A stretch of DNA of 64,000 nucleotides from Gerris lacustris (lineage: Eukaryota > Arthropoda > Insecta > Hemiptera > Gerridae): NCBI GenBank assembly GCA_951217055.1, contig OX578282.1:45126329-45190328 (forward strand), read 5' to 3'. Both the position numbers and the translations under genes were made by a program. Each line of letters begins with the position of its first letter. Position 1 is the stretch's first letter. The notes below the pieces were generated by a model that saw only the letters and a list, made by a program, of their open reading frames with translations, was not told the origin of the DNA and made no database searches. Below, piece after piece: positions 22,990 through 34,763 of this stretch.

Positions 22990-23340
22990 TGTCTAAGATT
23001 AAATAGCAAAAAATAGTCGTCCAATTAGTGTGGCGTGTGGCACATACCTTTCTTGCATCCTTTCACGTATTTTATAGATGTTGTGCTTTTAAAACCCAAT
23101 ATTGTCTAATTTATTTAATTGTTTCCCCCTTTTTCGTAATCTTTCAAAAATAATTGTTAACTCGAATGAAAGTATCAGTTTAATGCTGTTCGTATTAAGC
23201 CAGTTCGTCCCATGGTGTCGTTAATCCTTTTTGTTGAACCACCATATCTTAAAAATTAATCGTTCGATTTTAATAAAGTTTTAATAGTATAGTATATATA
23301 ATAAGCCACATTAATTTAACTGTCTCGTGCACTTTCTAAA
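22990..23340. repeat. Two opposed family A fragments
   Basis: 22995-23190 carries the family A tail on the minus strand (CAATTAGTGTGG, CACATACCTTTC, ATTGTCTAATTTATTTAATT). 23235-23340 carries a plus-strand fragment (ATATCTTAAAAATTAATCG, CGATTTTAATAAAG). Confidence 0.65.
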
Positions 23341-23711
23341 TTGAATAAAATAAATGTGACACCATTGGTAATTGAAGCAGGTCTAAACAATCTCACTTTT
23401 AATTTCCAGTGGGATCGCATTAATTTATACTCATGGGATCATTCGTTCAATAATAATAGACGTAAGGAAGCAGCGCCCTCTAATTGGCAGACTATTATTA
23501 CTATATTATATCTTTAAATTATAATTTATCGTAAATATTTATGTTCTGAGAAAATAGTGGCCAAAATGTACAGCAATATAATAGAATGGACTTTATAAAA
23601 TATTATTATTAAACCAATTATTATGGTTTAGTTTAAAATAATTAAATAACAAATAAGACCGTTCCAACGATTTATAAAAAAAATACGTGTGGTGTCGCGG
23701 GACACCCGGTA

Positions 23712-24758
23712 GGAACGAAGTTCCTTACATTTTTCATTAAATATAAATTATAAAATCACACTGCTAAGTACGTATATACATTGCTAACTACTTATACATG
23801 GCGGAGTTAGAAAAGAGACAAAATTAAAAGTAAAGAACTGTTGAACCTAGCAGAGTTAAGGCAAATCATTAAAACAAGCGTCTTACTATAAATATATATT
23901 GAATATAAGAAAAAAGTTTATAGTTAGAGTATGTTTGTTAAAGGATGTTGGATTGAACTATTTCAATTCAATAGGAATGTTTTCTACCTACCCGGCCTAT
24001 TAATTTAAAATATCTAAAATTTATCTCTTCCCTACTCTAAAGCTTCTGCTTTTATCCGGTTGAAATTTTTCATGCCTGTTTCAATTGTACTATAGACAAT
24101 GTGTAAGAAGTTTTATTAAAATCGTTATACGTTAAAACGGCAGATATCGGTAAAAAAGTTGTTTTCTTTATTTTAAACGTTTCGGTCCACTTTAATAAAT
24201 TTAGCGATCTTTATCACTTCATAACAGTGTCGATGTTCGTTTTACAAAAAAAAAATTAAAAAAGTTGTTTGTCTCATTAAATAGATTACGATTACGTACG
24301 CAGTATTATATACCAAATATATTGAAATAAGCTTCAGCACAGATCAATTTTACTTTTAACAAGAGCGTGATTATATTTTCTATATTTACAAATCCAAGTG
24401 ACACTTTGAAATATAACAAAAATAAACAAAACAAGTCAAGGAACAGGCTTCCTTAACATTTTTCCCCGTCTTTTTGAAGCTTAAGTTTACGCAAGCGTTG
24501 CGCGTGAACGCTTGGGCTGATAACGATTTCCAACGAACTCAGCCTGGGCATTGGTAAAATGAACATGTGTACCAAATTTCAACTAACTCGGTGATCTTTT
24601 ACTCAAGTTATCGTCATCGGTAGATTTCGTGACGGATTTTGCGTGACGGTGATTTTGTGATGGTCATTTTCTGACGGTTATTTTGTGACGGTGATTTTGG
24701 TCGTTTTTTTCGGATTCACTCTCGGGCTCCAGAACGTGCCCATAAGGAACTTCGTTCC
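23712..24758 (-). mobile_element. Family B element with self-complementary terminal repeats
   Basis: Outer ends GGAACGAAGTTCCTTA (23712-23727) and TAAGGAACTTCGTTCC (24743-24758) are exact reverse complements. Each is also a small hairpin by itself (GGAAC-GAA-GTTCC). Inside, on the minus strand, is family B: a conserved block at 24040-24250 shared with 39780-39990, and CAAGCGTTCACGCGCAACGC-type sequence at about 24490. Here the usual GACA run is replaced by a GTGACGGTGATTTT minisatellite at 24628-24701. The unit is about 1047 bp with no coding region. Confidence 0.7.
24628..24701. repeat. About 15-bp GTGACGGTGATTTT minisatellite
   Basis: Four to five degenerate units of GTGACGG.GATTTT lie where other family B copies have a GACAGACA run. 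Confidence 0.8.
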
Positions 24759-26109
24759 AAAAATTTTAAATATTTGTACATTTAGTTAGTAAATGTATAA
24801 ATATATATAGATTGATTTCCCCACATATATTTATTTTAAAAGTGCACCAAAATGGGAATAACAATAGAAATTTATTCATTAGAATACTCATTTCAAATTC
24901 GGAACCACTTATAAATCAAATCCATTTTTATTTTTAAATTTATACTTATAGCGATGTGCTAATTTGTCAAGATTAATAAGAAATTTTAAATAATACGCTT
25001 TAAAATACGAATCTAAATAAATAATACATCACAGTTATACCTTAATAAACAATAATCAAGGAGTCAAAACACGAACTTTAACACATAAATAATTTTTTTT
25101 AAAAATTAATAAATTATTAGTTTTAAAAGAAACAAAAAAATTAAAGGATACTTCATTCATATGAAATAAAATTTTTCAGTAAAACTGCTATATTTATGAA
25201 TCTTATTAATAGCCTTTCCTATTTGTATTACATATTATGGATTAAAAACATAAAAATGAATAATTAATAAAATTATAAAATAATGAATAAAAATGTTTAA
25301 TTTATTTATAGAAGTTAAAATAAATAGTCAGCATTAATGTCTGCATGGCTGAAGGTAGCAATGATAAAGAAAACTTTTTTCTTAAAAAATTTGAAATTAT
25401 TGGCAATCTATGTCTCAAGAATTAAATCATGAATGATATTTTTAAAAAAGGAGGGAAAAATGCTTCTACGAATGAATTCTACCACGAGCAGGAATTGATC
25501 CACAGATCCCTGATTACACCACAATGTTTAAACCTCCAGCTATTTGATCCAGTCGGCTTCTAATATAAAACAAATTCTAAATGTAAGTGTAAAGCAATAA
25601 AGAACCATATAGGGACAAAACTACTGAAAAAATGGGGGAAGTCTAGTTCAATAAATATTTTCTGAATGTATAAGATTTCAGCCTCTTATCTTAAAAAATA
25701 AAGTATAATTTTTATGTAAGAAGCTGGAACACACAAATTAATATTCACGATTATTAAAATCCTTGCAGTAATAAAATTCTGATAAAGGTAACTTCGAAGG
25801 GTAGAAAGCTTGATACTTATCACTTTATATAAAGATTGTTTGAAGGAGGAAATGAGTGCCTGGTGGAGACGGAAGGAGTGCCCGAAGGATAACTTAATAA
25901 GTAAGGCACTCATAAATAGATTAAAACTGAATCAGGTTGTTAATTTACTCTTGGTGGTTCTTTGAAACCTCCTTCCAATCAGAATTTATCCACCTCAACT
26001 ACCCTCTCTCTTCTTATCATAAAATTGATTGAATAAAAAACCAAAAGTTAAGCTCATTAGTAATAATTTATATATTATTACTACAATAGCACACAAGCCG
26101 GATTCCTGT
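24759..26109. other. AT-rich DNA, no gene recognised
   Basis: No domain. A tRNA-like stretch on the minus strand at about 25480-25570 reads GGATCAATTCCTGC, which is B-box-like, with GACTGGATCAAATAGCTGG upstream. The support is weak. A family A-like phrase is absent. Confidence 0.5.
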
Positions 26110-27256
26110 CAAGAGCGGCTCCAGAGTTGACTTTCAGGGGGGGCATACCAAGGGGTTTTTTTTAGTAACCATACTGGGGGTTCGAGGCATCTCCCCTCCC
26201 TCCCCGGCAAAATTTTTAAAATTTAATTGCTGAAAACGTGTTTTAAGCTTAGTTCTAAGATATTTATTACCCCTAACGTTTGAGCTAAATATGTAATAGT
26301 GAATTACTAAGAAAACATCAGTTTAACATTTTCAAAACGTTTACACTTGATTATATACTGCCTTGCTTAAATACTTGTGATAAAATGAAAGTAGCAACAA
26401 AGTGAAAAGTATATTGCACCCATGGTCAACCAAGGCCTAGTATACCAGTTCTAACTATGATTTTGATTTACTAATATAAATTTAAAACACTACATAAGTT
26501 TAATTATTATTATTGAAATTTTACGTCCAGGAAATAATTACTCAATTTAGTTAAAAAAAAACTGTTTTTAAAAACAATATATTCATAAAACATCATTTCA
26601 TAAAAAAAATTAAATTAAAAATTCAAGCAGCTTTTTCCTTTGGCTAACCGGTCATTAACTTTTTCAATATCAATGACCTAATATTTGTGCAGACATGTAG
26701 TAAACACAACCCAGGGAGCCGATCTTCACTCATCCTGAAGCCGTATCTTTAACTTGACGTAATCACGAGAATGATCTTTCAGCAGAGGCGCAGGCGTTGC
26801 TTACTGGTTGAGTAGCGAGAATTTCAGCAATGACATGATAATTGGGAACAAGACTTCATCACAAAAATTGATTAAATCAATAGGTTTGTCCAGGACTTCA
26901 GATTTTCCTAGTCTTCAACCTCAATCTAGAATCTAGGGCCTTTAGACGAAACCCAACAAACTTCACTTGCCCTTTCCGTCACTCTTCGGTTTATTTTTCT
27001 GACAGCTGGTACTCCGTGCATAGTTTTCATCTAAAATTTTCTTGACCATGGTATGGCTCAGATGTAACTTATACTTTTTTTTTTTGGAAAGTGCAGGTAA
27101 AGATTGTTGAGAAAGAAATACGTATTATTAAAATACTTTGAAAATAATGGAGGCTAATAACAAAAGTACTAAACTGTCGAGTGGTTATAAAAAAATGTTA
27201 ATGGAAAATCTCAGGGGGGGGGGGGGGGGGCAACCCCTCCTCTGGAACCGCCACTG
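26110..27256 (-). mobile_element. Decayed hAT transposon
   Basis: On the minus strand it begins CAGTGGCGGTTCCAGAG, a start typical of hAT elements, with the inverted partner CAAGAGCGGCTCCAGAG at 26110-26126. Flanking 8-mers ATTCCTGT (26102-26109) and ATTTTTGT (27257-27264) look like a mutated 8-bp target duplication, the length hAT transposases make. A G-run of 17 (27214-27230) lies just inside the right end, and a G7 run inside the left. Internal coding remnants confirm the family. The element is long inactive. Confidence 0.8.
26640..26800 (-). pseudogene. hAT transposase C-terminal remnant
   Basis: The minus strand reads NACASAERSFS (26768-26800), and after a frameshift MSEDRLPGLCLLHV (from 26733) followed by CTNIRSLILKKLM. 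This order matches the hAT dimerisation region (AERSFS..LR..K..LRSTM..RL.GL.LL..H). Stop codons and frameshifts disrupt it. It belongs to the zinc-finger MYM-like hAT group by resemblance only. Confidence 0.8.
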
Positions 27257-27914
27257 ATTTTTGTGCTTTGCCACTGAGTGTGTTTATTGAATTTATTTTT
27301 GAGGTTCATAAATTACATTCATTAAAAAAATAATAAGCTAAGCCAGAATATTTAGACGTTATTAATTTTACTATAAAATATAAACTCAAGAATCAAGGCG
27401 ATGGCTAAGAAGTGATATCTCGATCTCGTAACTACCAAAATGGTGATTTTGAGGTTTTCATTATATTGGCCTTGGGAGGATTGTCTGTAAGTACATGCGA
27501 GATCTCGTAAGTGAAAAAAAAATCCTTCACATAGAAAATGGGCAGTCGTGACATCTCGTATCAGATTCGCAAACTATTTTGTTATGTGATAGCTTGTAAC
27601 TACACCTCGTATGTGTTTCTGGTGAATGTGTTTTGGTAAAGGTTAGTTGTGACACCTCATAACTGAGTTGCTAATTCGTAAGTGAGACATCGTCTGTGTT
27701 TCTTGAGTAGCCTAGCTTCAGAAGTTTAGACTGGCCGATTCCCCTTATATTGGTCCCAAGCCTGAGGTAACTAAAGTATTGTGGAATAATAAAATTGCCT
27801 CACCTAGTAAAATAAACTTTTTATTTGCCGAAGTATTGTTTTTTTCTTACAATTTATTTATATATTTATATTTCATAGTTCTTTCTTACAATTTTGAATT
27901 CTGAAGGAAAACAT
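27257..27914. other. Degenerate CTCGTAAGTG-type repetition, no gene
   Basis: Words such as GATCTCGTAAC, GAGATCTCGTAAGTG, GACATCTCGTATC and GACACCTCATAAC recur at irregular spacing between 27410 and 27690. This is probably an old minisatellite. No coding content recognised. Confidence 0.45.
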
Positions 27915-28225
27915 TTATTTATTCCATGAAATTCAAAAATTCCTGGAGAGGAATGTCTGTAAACTTATTGGCCTCGTCTCTCTGTTAGTCCATTGTTCAA
28001 ACTTTTTGTGAACCCCCATATCTTAAAAACTTACTCGTCCGATGAACTTTGGATGGTAGGTCATAATTATTAGCCCACTATTGTTTCCATATTAATTACA
28101 ACCTGCATGCACACAAACTTACTTAACACCTATACCTTTAGAATAATTCCTTCTCCGATTTAAAAGAAATTTGGATAGTATTAGCTCTCAGATGGCCCCA
28201 TATAAATTTCAACCGTCTAACGACA
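27915..28225 (+). repeat. Family A copy, diverged
   Basis: CCATATCTTAAAAACTTACTCG, GATGGTAGGTCATAATTA, AAGAAATTTGGATAGTA and ATAAATTTCAACCGTCTA appear in the family A order. The head hairpin is lost. Confidence 0.8.
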
Positions 28226-28671
28226 TTTAATAATAAATAGAAATAAAAGTGACTCCACTGGGAAGCGAAACGGGTCCAACAAACACAATTGTAATTCCCA
28301 GATGGATCACTCAAGTGCTCATTTATAAAATAAGCTATCCGTTAACCGTGGCAACGGACATATTATAATAAGAAAAATAAGTAAAATTAAGTAAATTATT
28401 TAAATAAGTTATTTACATCTATTTCAAGACCAAAAAAAACATTCATTTTTATTAGAATAAATGTGATTGACTTAGCTTAGCAATATCAAATCATTTAGAG
28501 GTGAGTCGTCATAATTGATTGTACTAGGTACAGGTACTAATTGGGTACTTTATAATTATAAGCGTTAATTCTCGGTCAAGTTCTATGTCATTAATGTTGA
28601 CTTCTAAGACAAGTGGAAAATTGAAAGCTTAAATTCGGGACAAGGTATCATTAACGTCAGAGAAACTCATT

Positions 28672-28745
28672 CTCCTGAGTAGCTTAGTTGGTAGAGCGCT
28701 ATACTGGAAATATAGAGGCCCGTGGTTCAAATCCCGGCGCTGGAG
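28672..28745 (+). tRNA. tRNA-like sequence, anticodon loop GGA, probably pseudo
   Basis: The A box GTAGCTTAGTTGGTAGAGC, a perfect 5-bp anticodon stem (CTATA/TATAG) with loop CTGGAAA (28704-28710), and the B box GGTTCAAATCCC give a cloverleaf layout. The acceptor (CTCCTGA/GCTGGAG) has two mismatches and the T stem (CGTGG/CCCGG) has two more. A GGA anticodon belongs to serine, yet the long variable arm of a true tRNA-Ser is missing. I take it as a decayed tRNA or the head of a tRNA-derived SINE. Confidence 0.5.
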
Positions 28746-28879
28746 TGTATTATTCTCTGTCTGTTTCCCGTCGTTAATAATAATTATCCGTCGTTTTAAT
28801 CGATATTGAACCCGGCACTTCACCGTCCGGAACTAGATTTTTTCCTGCGAAAACGACTTATATCGTTAGGCTTATAAAT

Positions 28880-29100
28880 TAGGTTCGTTTTTAAAAAGAC
28901 GTCATTTTAGAATTTTTTAATGAAAATCGTCGAAATCATTTTCAATAAATTTTTTTGAGGGGTGGCGCCTCCAAATTTAGCTAAAATTAATTTATTGATT
29001 TTACTTCAAGGTACGATTTTCTGGAAATGTACGCCAAATTTTATCTAATTCGGCCCAGTAGTTTAGGCTCCGTGTGTCTGCACAGACGTTATACTGAAAT
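28880..29100 (-). repeat. Family D copy, inverted
   Basis: Read on the minus strand it has GCAGACACACGGAGCCTAAA, then a GGGCCGAATTAGATAAAATT core and GGAGGCGCCACCCCTC. These are the same ordered words as in the 33080 copy. Confidence 0.65.
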
Positions 29101-29104
29101 TAAA

Positions 29105-29205
29105 AAAAATAGACTGTCAATTAGAGTGGCACATAGCTTCCTCGCATCCTATTCACGTACTTTATTGATTTTATGCTTTTACAAACCATTATTGTCTAAA
29201 AAAAA
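29105..29205 (-). repeat. Family A tail fragment
   Basis: AATAGACTGTCAATTAGAGT, GGCACATAGCTTCCTCGC and CGTACTTTATTGATTTTATG form the canonical tail. The rest of the element is absent because family E sequence follows directly. Confidence 0.8.
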
Positions 29206-29214
29206 AAAATAAAT

Positions 29215-29785
29215 TGAATTTTTTTTATTTTACCCCCTCAAAACTAGAAATAACACAAAATTTAATCTACTATTCAAGAGCTTTTCAACGATATACATCA
29301 TATTATAAAAGATCAACTTTGACATTTGTACCCCTGTACTTTGAGGTACCAAAATTATATTTTTAAAAAACAAACAATACAAAAGGGCATTAATTTAACT
29401 AATAAATAAATATAAATAAGAAACCTAATAACAAAAAAATATTTAAACCCTTTAACCTACAATAAAATTAAAAATCAGTAGAAAAGTACGTGTACAATTT
29501 TTTAAAAAAATAAACCAATAAAATAGCTTAGCTTTAATGTACATATCAAGACCTTTCAAATGATATACGACACAATATTAAAAACCAAAACAGTGGTCAC
29601 GTGATATGGCACACAGGAAAAAGTTTACTCTCATGTCCTCAGCAAATAGGATGAACTAATGAAATAAAATATAATCAATTTAAAGAGCATTAGTGTAAGA
29701 TTCAAGAGCCTCAATCAGAAATAAAATCGGTCAACTATTATAGAAACTGTGGCCATTCTAAGACAAAAAGGAAAAAAAAATAAAA
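29215..29785 (+). repeat. Family E block, direct duplication copy 1
   Basis: About 565 bp repeated at 30045-30615 with roughly 90 percent identity by eye. Shared words include GCTTTTCAACGATATACATC, CATTTGTACCCCTGTACT, AATGATATACGACACAAT and AGAGCATTAGTGTAAGATTC. No protein is encoded. A related fragment lies at 15340. Confidence 0.88.
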
Positions 29786-30044
29786 AAATAAAAAATACTC
29801 TGCCAATTAATGTGGCACATAGCTTCCTCGCAAAGAAAAGACCGAATTAAGAAAAATACCTCGATAAAAATAATCAAAAAGTTGGAACGGCGCGGCACTG
29901 TTCCAGTAAAAATTTAATAAAGTTGAAGAAATTTAAACATTTGTTGGAGAAACAAAGCCTCCAACAAGCACCAAAAGTTAGAGCACATATAATTAATTTA
30001 ATAAACAAATATAAAACTGCAACTAAATCGTAGAAACCGCTGTA
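29786..30044. other. Spacer between the family E duplicates
   Basis: It starts with a short family A tail signature on the minus strand (TACTCTGCCAATTAATGTGG, CACATAGCTTCCTCGC). It continues with unmatched sequence including TTTGTTGGAGAAACAAAGCC. An A-tail-like boundary therefore precedes each family E copy. Confidence 0.6.
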
Positions 30045-30615
30045 TAAAAAGGTTTTTTTTATTTTACCCCCCTCAAAACTAAAAAACACAAAATAGAATA
30101 TAAAAAAAAAATAATCTACTATGCAAGAGCTTTTCAACGATATACATCATATTATAAAAGATTAACTTTAACATTTGTACCCCTGTACTCTGAGGTACCA
30201 AAATTATATTTTTAAAAAACAAACAATACAAAAGGGCATTCATTTAACTAATAAATACATATAAATAAAAAACCTAATATCAAAAAAGTATTTAAACCCT
30301 TTAACCTACAACAAAATTATAAATCGGTACTAAAGTACATGTACAACATTTTTAAAAAATCAACAAATAAAATAGCTTTAATGTACGTATCAAGGCTTTT
30401 AAAATGATATACGACACAATATTAAAAACCGAAAAAAGTGGTCACGTGACAAGGCACACGGGAAAAAGTTTACTCTCATGTTCTCACCAAGTAGGATGAA
30501 CTAATGAAATAAAATATACTCAATTTAAAGAGCATTAGTGTAAGATTCAATCGCCGCAATCAGAAATAAAATCGGCCAACTATTATAGAAACTACGGCCA
30601 TTCAAAGACAAAAAT
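30045..30615 (+). repeat. Family E block, direct duplication copy 2
   Basis: Partner of 29215-29785, offset by about 830 bp. It differs by scattered substitutions and a few short indels. Confidence 0.88.
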
Positions 30616-30979
30616 GGAAAAAAATAACAAAATTATCATCATCTAAGGTACAACCGATGATGATACGACAAAAACTCATAGGCCTAAAGTTGTAGATCTT
30701 TTAAAATCAGTTACCACTTATGCTATCCATTTTCTAATACGACATACCGTTTAGCCGCAATAAGCCCCCAAACCAGCTTAAAAATCAAGTCGCCCATTAT
30801 TATTCTTTTAAGGGGGAAAAGTGAACTTTGTATAGTTACTTTTGTTCACAATATGGACGTTGCGCGTCGAATGGCGCAAACCGCAAGTCTGTAGCTCTTC
30901 TGGAAGTGGGTAAACATTAATGTCAGTCAGTGAGTCAGTTAGCCATGCGGCTTTATAGTATATAGACATATTAATTTAG
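30616..30979. other. No gene recognised
   Basis: Unmatched sequence with a GTTGCGCGTCGAATGGCGCA patch at about 30860. Nothing else supported. Confidence 0.5.
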
Positions 30980-31390
30980 CACGATTTAAAGTGCGCAGAA
31001 AGTTGAAATTAGGCAGGTGCTATCTGCAGGCTACTTTCGACAAACCATAAAAATTTCATACAAATCAGATGATTACTTTTGAAGATATGGCAGTAAATAA
31101 ATGTGTGTTTGTGAGCATGTGAAAGATAAACAAATAAGAGCAGAAGGGTGAAACTTATATGGGACCAACAATGGGCTAATTATGACCTACCACCCAAATT
31201 TCATTAAAATTGGATGTGTAGTTTTTAAGATATGGAGGTTCGCAAAAATTGAAAGACAGACCAACAGACCGACAGACAGACACGGGACCAAAAATGTTCC
31301 CTGATGTCTGAAACGGATTTCTGTCTTGGAATTTTTGAAATCGGAGATATAAAATATTTTCGTTCTTCAGAACGATCGTTTAAATCCATC
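30980..31390 (-). repeat. Family A copy, well preserved middle
   Basis: Both half-repeats are present in inverted order (ATAAAAATTTCATACAAATC; CCCAAATTTCATTAAAATTG). They are followed by a GACAGACAGACA run and CTGAAACGGATTTCTGTCTT. It stops at TTCTTCAGAACGATCG without the terminal hairpin and runs into another repeated phrase (AAATCCATCAAAATCACAAA). Confidence 0.88.
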
Positions 31391-32505
31391 GTTTAAATCC
31401 ATCAAAATCACAAAATTGAATTTTTCAAAATACTTTTTCTTTTTATCCCTATTACATTAATGAGAAAGTAAAAAGTCAGTTGAAAGTTTTTTATTAATTT
31501 ACTTCTATAACAAAACCTTGTGTTTTAGTTCGGTACGAAATTGAAAATCTGTGTTTACTTATGACATTTAATGCCCTATTCAAAAGGTCCGCAAGATAAC
31601 CAGGTTTTGCAAAAAGGGATCCGAGCCAAGAAAAAGGTTAAGAATCACTGACCCAGATTGTTACTTATGCTCTGAGTCTGTTGCCTCTCGGTTGCTTGGA
31701 ATGAGAATAGGTCGACCAATAATGAATTTAGATTTTCTCTTAAGAAACTTTTAATCGTGAAAAAAGGACATGCTCAGGCTTCCTAAATTTAATTATACAT
31801 TTTCAAGGCAAGAATAAGTTTAAAATTTAATAAAAAGTTAAGGCGCCATGGAATCAAGGGTTGAAACATTTAAAATAATAATTATAAATTTTTGAGTATA
31901 AAAAATGAAATATCTTAGATCTTTTACTTTGTAGCATTTATAAACCAGTTACATTTATATAAATAGCTTTTATATTTATTGAAGAAAGAAATCTGAGAAA
32001 AAGAAAAATACGTTTTCTTTACCTAAAATGTGGCAGATTTTTAAGACCTCAAATTGAAAGGTAGGGGGAAAGAAACCCTATATAATTATAAAAGGTTACT
32101 GAAAATTCGACAAGAGGCAGGATATTTAGACTTCTCCGAAGGCTATAATTGTAAATGTAAAGCTAATAAATATTCAGTAGATAGCATAGCATATGATCTC
32201 AGATTAACTGTGCTGATATAAAATTTAATATTATAAAGCAGAAGGTGCAACCCGTTTTTTTTAACTATTTTACATTCTCTCAAAAAAGAAATGCTACTTC
32301 CGCTAATGATTCAAAATAACTCCACCATTAATTTTACCTCTCTAGTATTTTCATTTTACTTTCTTATAAAGGTAAATAGTGTTTAAAGAATAAGTATTGC
32401 GATGGTGAAAAAAATCGATTTTGACATTTTTTTTTAATGTTTTTTTTTTTTTTTGGATTCTAAAAAAGCGGAAAGTGTTTTTTAAAAAAATAAATAAATA
32501 AAATC
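31391..32505. other. AT-rich DNA, no gene recognised
   Basis: The phrase AAATCCATCAAAATC..AAAATTGAATTTTT at 31385-31470 recurs in diverged form at 18998, 33450 and 45360, so it is part of another dispersed repeat. The rest is unmatched. Confidence 0.5.
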
Positions 32506-32509
32506 TATC

Positions 32510-32720
32510 GGTAAACTGTGTAGACCTACTTAGAGCCTAAACTAATGGGCCAATTTCAACAAGATTTGCCATACATATTCAGAAATAGTACCCCGAGGCG
32601 AAAACGAGGAATTAATTTTACGTTTAAAATTATTAGGTGTGCTACCCCCTAAAATTCTCAAAAATGTTTAATAAAAAAATTCTAAAATATAGACAATTTA
32701 AATTTAAAAAATTGGTTGTG
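32510..32720 (+). repeat. Family D copy
   Basis: TAGAGCCTAAACTAATGGGC, CATACATATTCAGAAAT, GTACCCCGAGGCGAAAAC and GTGCTACCCCCTAAAATT follow the family D order. Confidence 0.7.
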
Positions 32721-32746
32721 CGTAAAGTCTCAAGAAAAAGGGTTAT

Positions 32747-32925
32747 TAGGGGGGGGGGGGGGGGTGGATTTTAATGTTTTTTTTTTTAAAAAAACATGGT
32801 ATGAAAAATTAAACACGTTTTATATTTTTACTAACAGCAGAAATATAGTTTGGGGGGAGGGATTTTGATATTTTTTGACAAAATGGCATGGGAAATTAAA
32901 CACTTTTCACAAGTGTTATATATTT
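32747..32925 (+). repeat. Two degenerate G-run-led tandem units
   Basis: G-run, GGATTTTAATGTTTT, GGTATGAAAAATTAAACACG (32750) is repeated as G-run, GGATTTTGATATTTT, GGCATGGGAAATTAAACAC (32851). The first G-run is about 14 long. Confidence 0.7.
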
Positions 32926-33079
32926 ATGTAATCTACTCTTCAATACTTTCATTTGATAACTCACTCAAAATTTGAAAAAATCTTTTATTTCAAAAGTTAT
33001 TGGAACCGTACAGAGTGACTGATAGACAGACAGAATCTGATTTTCTTAAAATCTAAAACGAAATATTTAACAATCTAGT

Positions 33080-33310
33080 CTAATTTTTACTTACACAAAA
33101 ATTCGATTTTGATATTTTGATGAAATTACACGATTGAGTCTAAAAAAGTGATTTTTAAAAAATGTATCGACTTTGCAGACGCGTGGAGCCCAAACTACTG
33201 GGCCGATTGTGACGAAATTTGGCATACATATTCAGAGAATCGTACCCCGAGGCAAAATCTAAAAATTAATTTTAGCTCTTTATTTATATGGTGCTAGGGC
33301 TAGGGGGTAG
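33080..33310 (+). repeat. Family D copy
   Basis: AAAAAATGTATCGACTTTGC, AGACGCGTGGAGCCCAAACT, core CCGATTGTGACGAAATTTGG, CATACATATTCAGAGAATCG and GTACCCCGAGGC. The best-preserved family D copy in the window. Confidence 0.72.
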
Positions 33311-34763
33311 GAACTAAGCTTATTAAAAGAAACCAAGTTGTACCTTTGAAAGACCAGCGCGAGCTTATGCACGCGTCTGCAACCCAAGACAATAAAAAAC
33401 AGACAGAGTTTTTAGAAACCAATTGTTTGGACTTAGTATACCTCAAAACGTGTAAATGCATCAAAGCCTCATTTCGAATTTTCGAGCCATCACAATACTT
33501 TTGCTATATGAGATAATAGAAATTATTGAGTTCTAAACTCCAAAATGTATAAGCAAGAAAAGCCTATTCAATTGAGATAAAATGGAGTTAATGCTATTTT
33601 GTAAGTGACGAAAATCTGTTAACGTATAAAGTACTTTAAACAAAAGGTGACATTTATTGCTGCTATCAGTTATCAGAAAATAATGAAACCAGTTAAAAAT
33701 TAATAGGTTTATAAGTTGAAAACTGGAAGGATTGGAAAGGTTACAGATAAGCAACGCCGTATCTCCACAAGGGATTCAAATCTTGCATCCCTTATCAGTT
33801 TCGTGTAACTTTAGCCATCAGTTGGAACTTTATAAAGTGGTTTCAATATCTTAAATCATTTCGAAATATAGATATATGTTTCCCATTCCAACCCTTTCTG
33901 GGTTTCCTTGTTTTAACGGCCGGGAGGAAATGGAATATATAAATCATTGATGAGTGTAGAAAAGCGGCCGAGCTTTTCCTCCCTGGCTAGGGTAAACTTC
34001 GCTCGACAATTCGGTGAAATTCAGAGCATAAACTCTGCCTCTGGGCCAACCCCCAACCCTCAAGCGGCTTTATACGTCCATCTTAATTAGCTCTGACACT
34101 TAACTCACTGCGCAACAGCGGTAGATAAAGGTAAGGCTAAAAACGTAAATATATAATGTGTTAATAGAAATAATTAAATAAGTTTTTTTAAGAAAAGCCA
34201 GGTAATTGCATAAAAGCTAGTACTTATATAGGACTTGGTACATTTATTAGAGTAGGCTATTTTAAATCAGGTAGCAAGGAATTGTGCAGGATTACCAGGT
34301 TCCATCCCTCTATTACTTAATATAAATACATTGATATAAAACCAATACATTGTGACCTCTCCTATTAGTAATTTATTCGGTCAACTGGAGCAGCATTTTA
34401 AAAACAAACTTCTGAATCCCTTTTCCAGTGTCATCATCCTAAAGAGATGCTCTTTACCAAGTATTATGCTCCTAATTTCAAAAGAACAGACTGACCTCAA
34501 TTCCCCTTCCTTTTTACGTTTCTCCTATTTCCTCCTTCAGCGGTAAAATTAAAAAAATAAATATTATTTTCAGATATCAACATTATTTTAGAAATTTTCA
34601 TACCAAAACAATCGTTTTATTTTAGCGTTTTAAAGAAATGGTGATAAATACAATGAGAGCTATATGACCTTAAGTGGCCGCCATCTTAAATCAAATGGCC
34701 GATTCAAAAATTCTTTCACAAAATTTGTTGCTTGTATAATTAATTATTATATTAATTACCCCA
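33311..34763. other. No gene recognised
   Basis: Contains the dispersed phrase AAAACGTGTAAATGCATC at about 33437 and a weak B-box-like GGGATTCAAATCTTGC near 33773. Family C-like words GGCCGCCATCTTAAA occur near 34675. The short frames carry no domain. Confidence 0.5.

Noticed and set aside
28672..28745. Functional tRNA-Ser(GGA)
   Set aside because: No long variable arm, and mismatches in the acceptor and T stems. Kept only as a tRNA-like or pseudo-tRNA feature.
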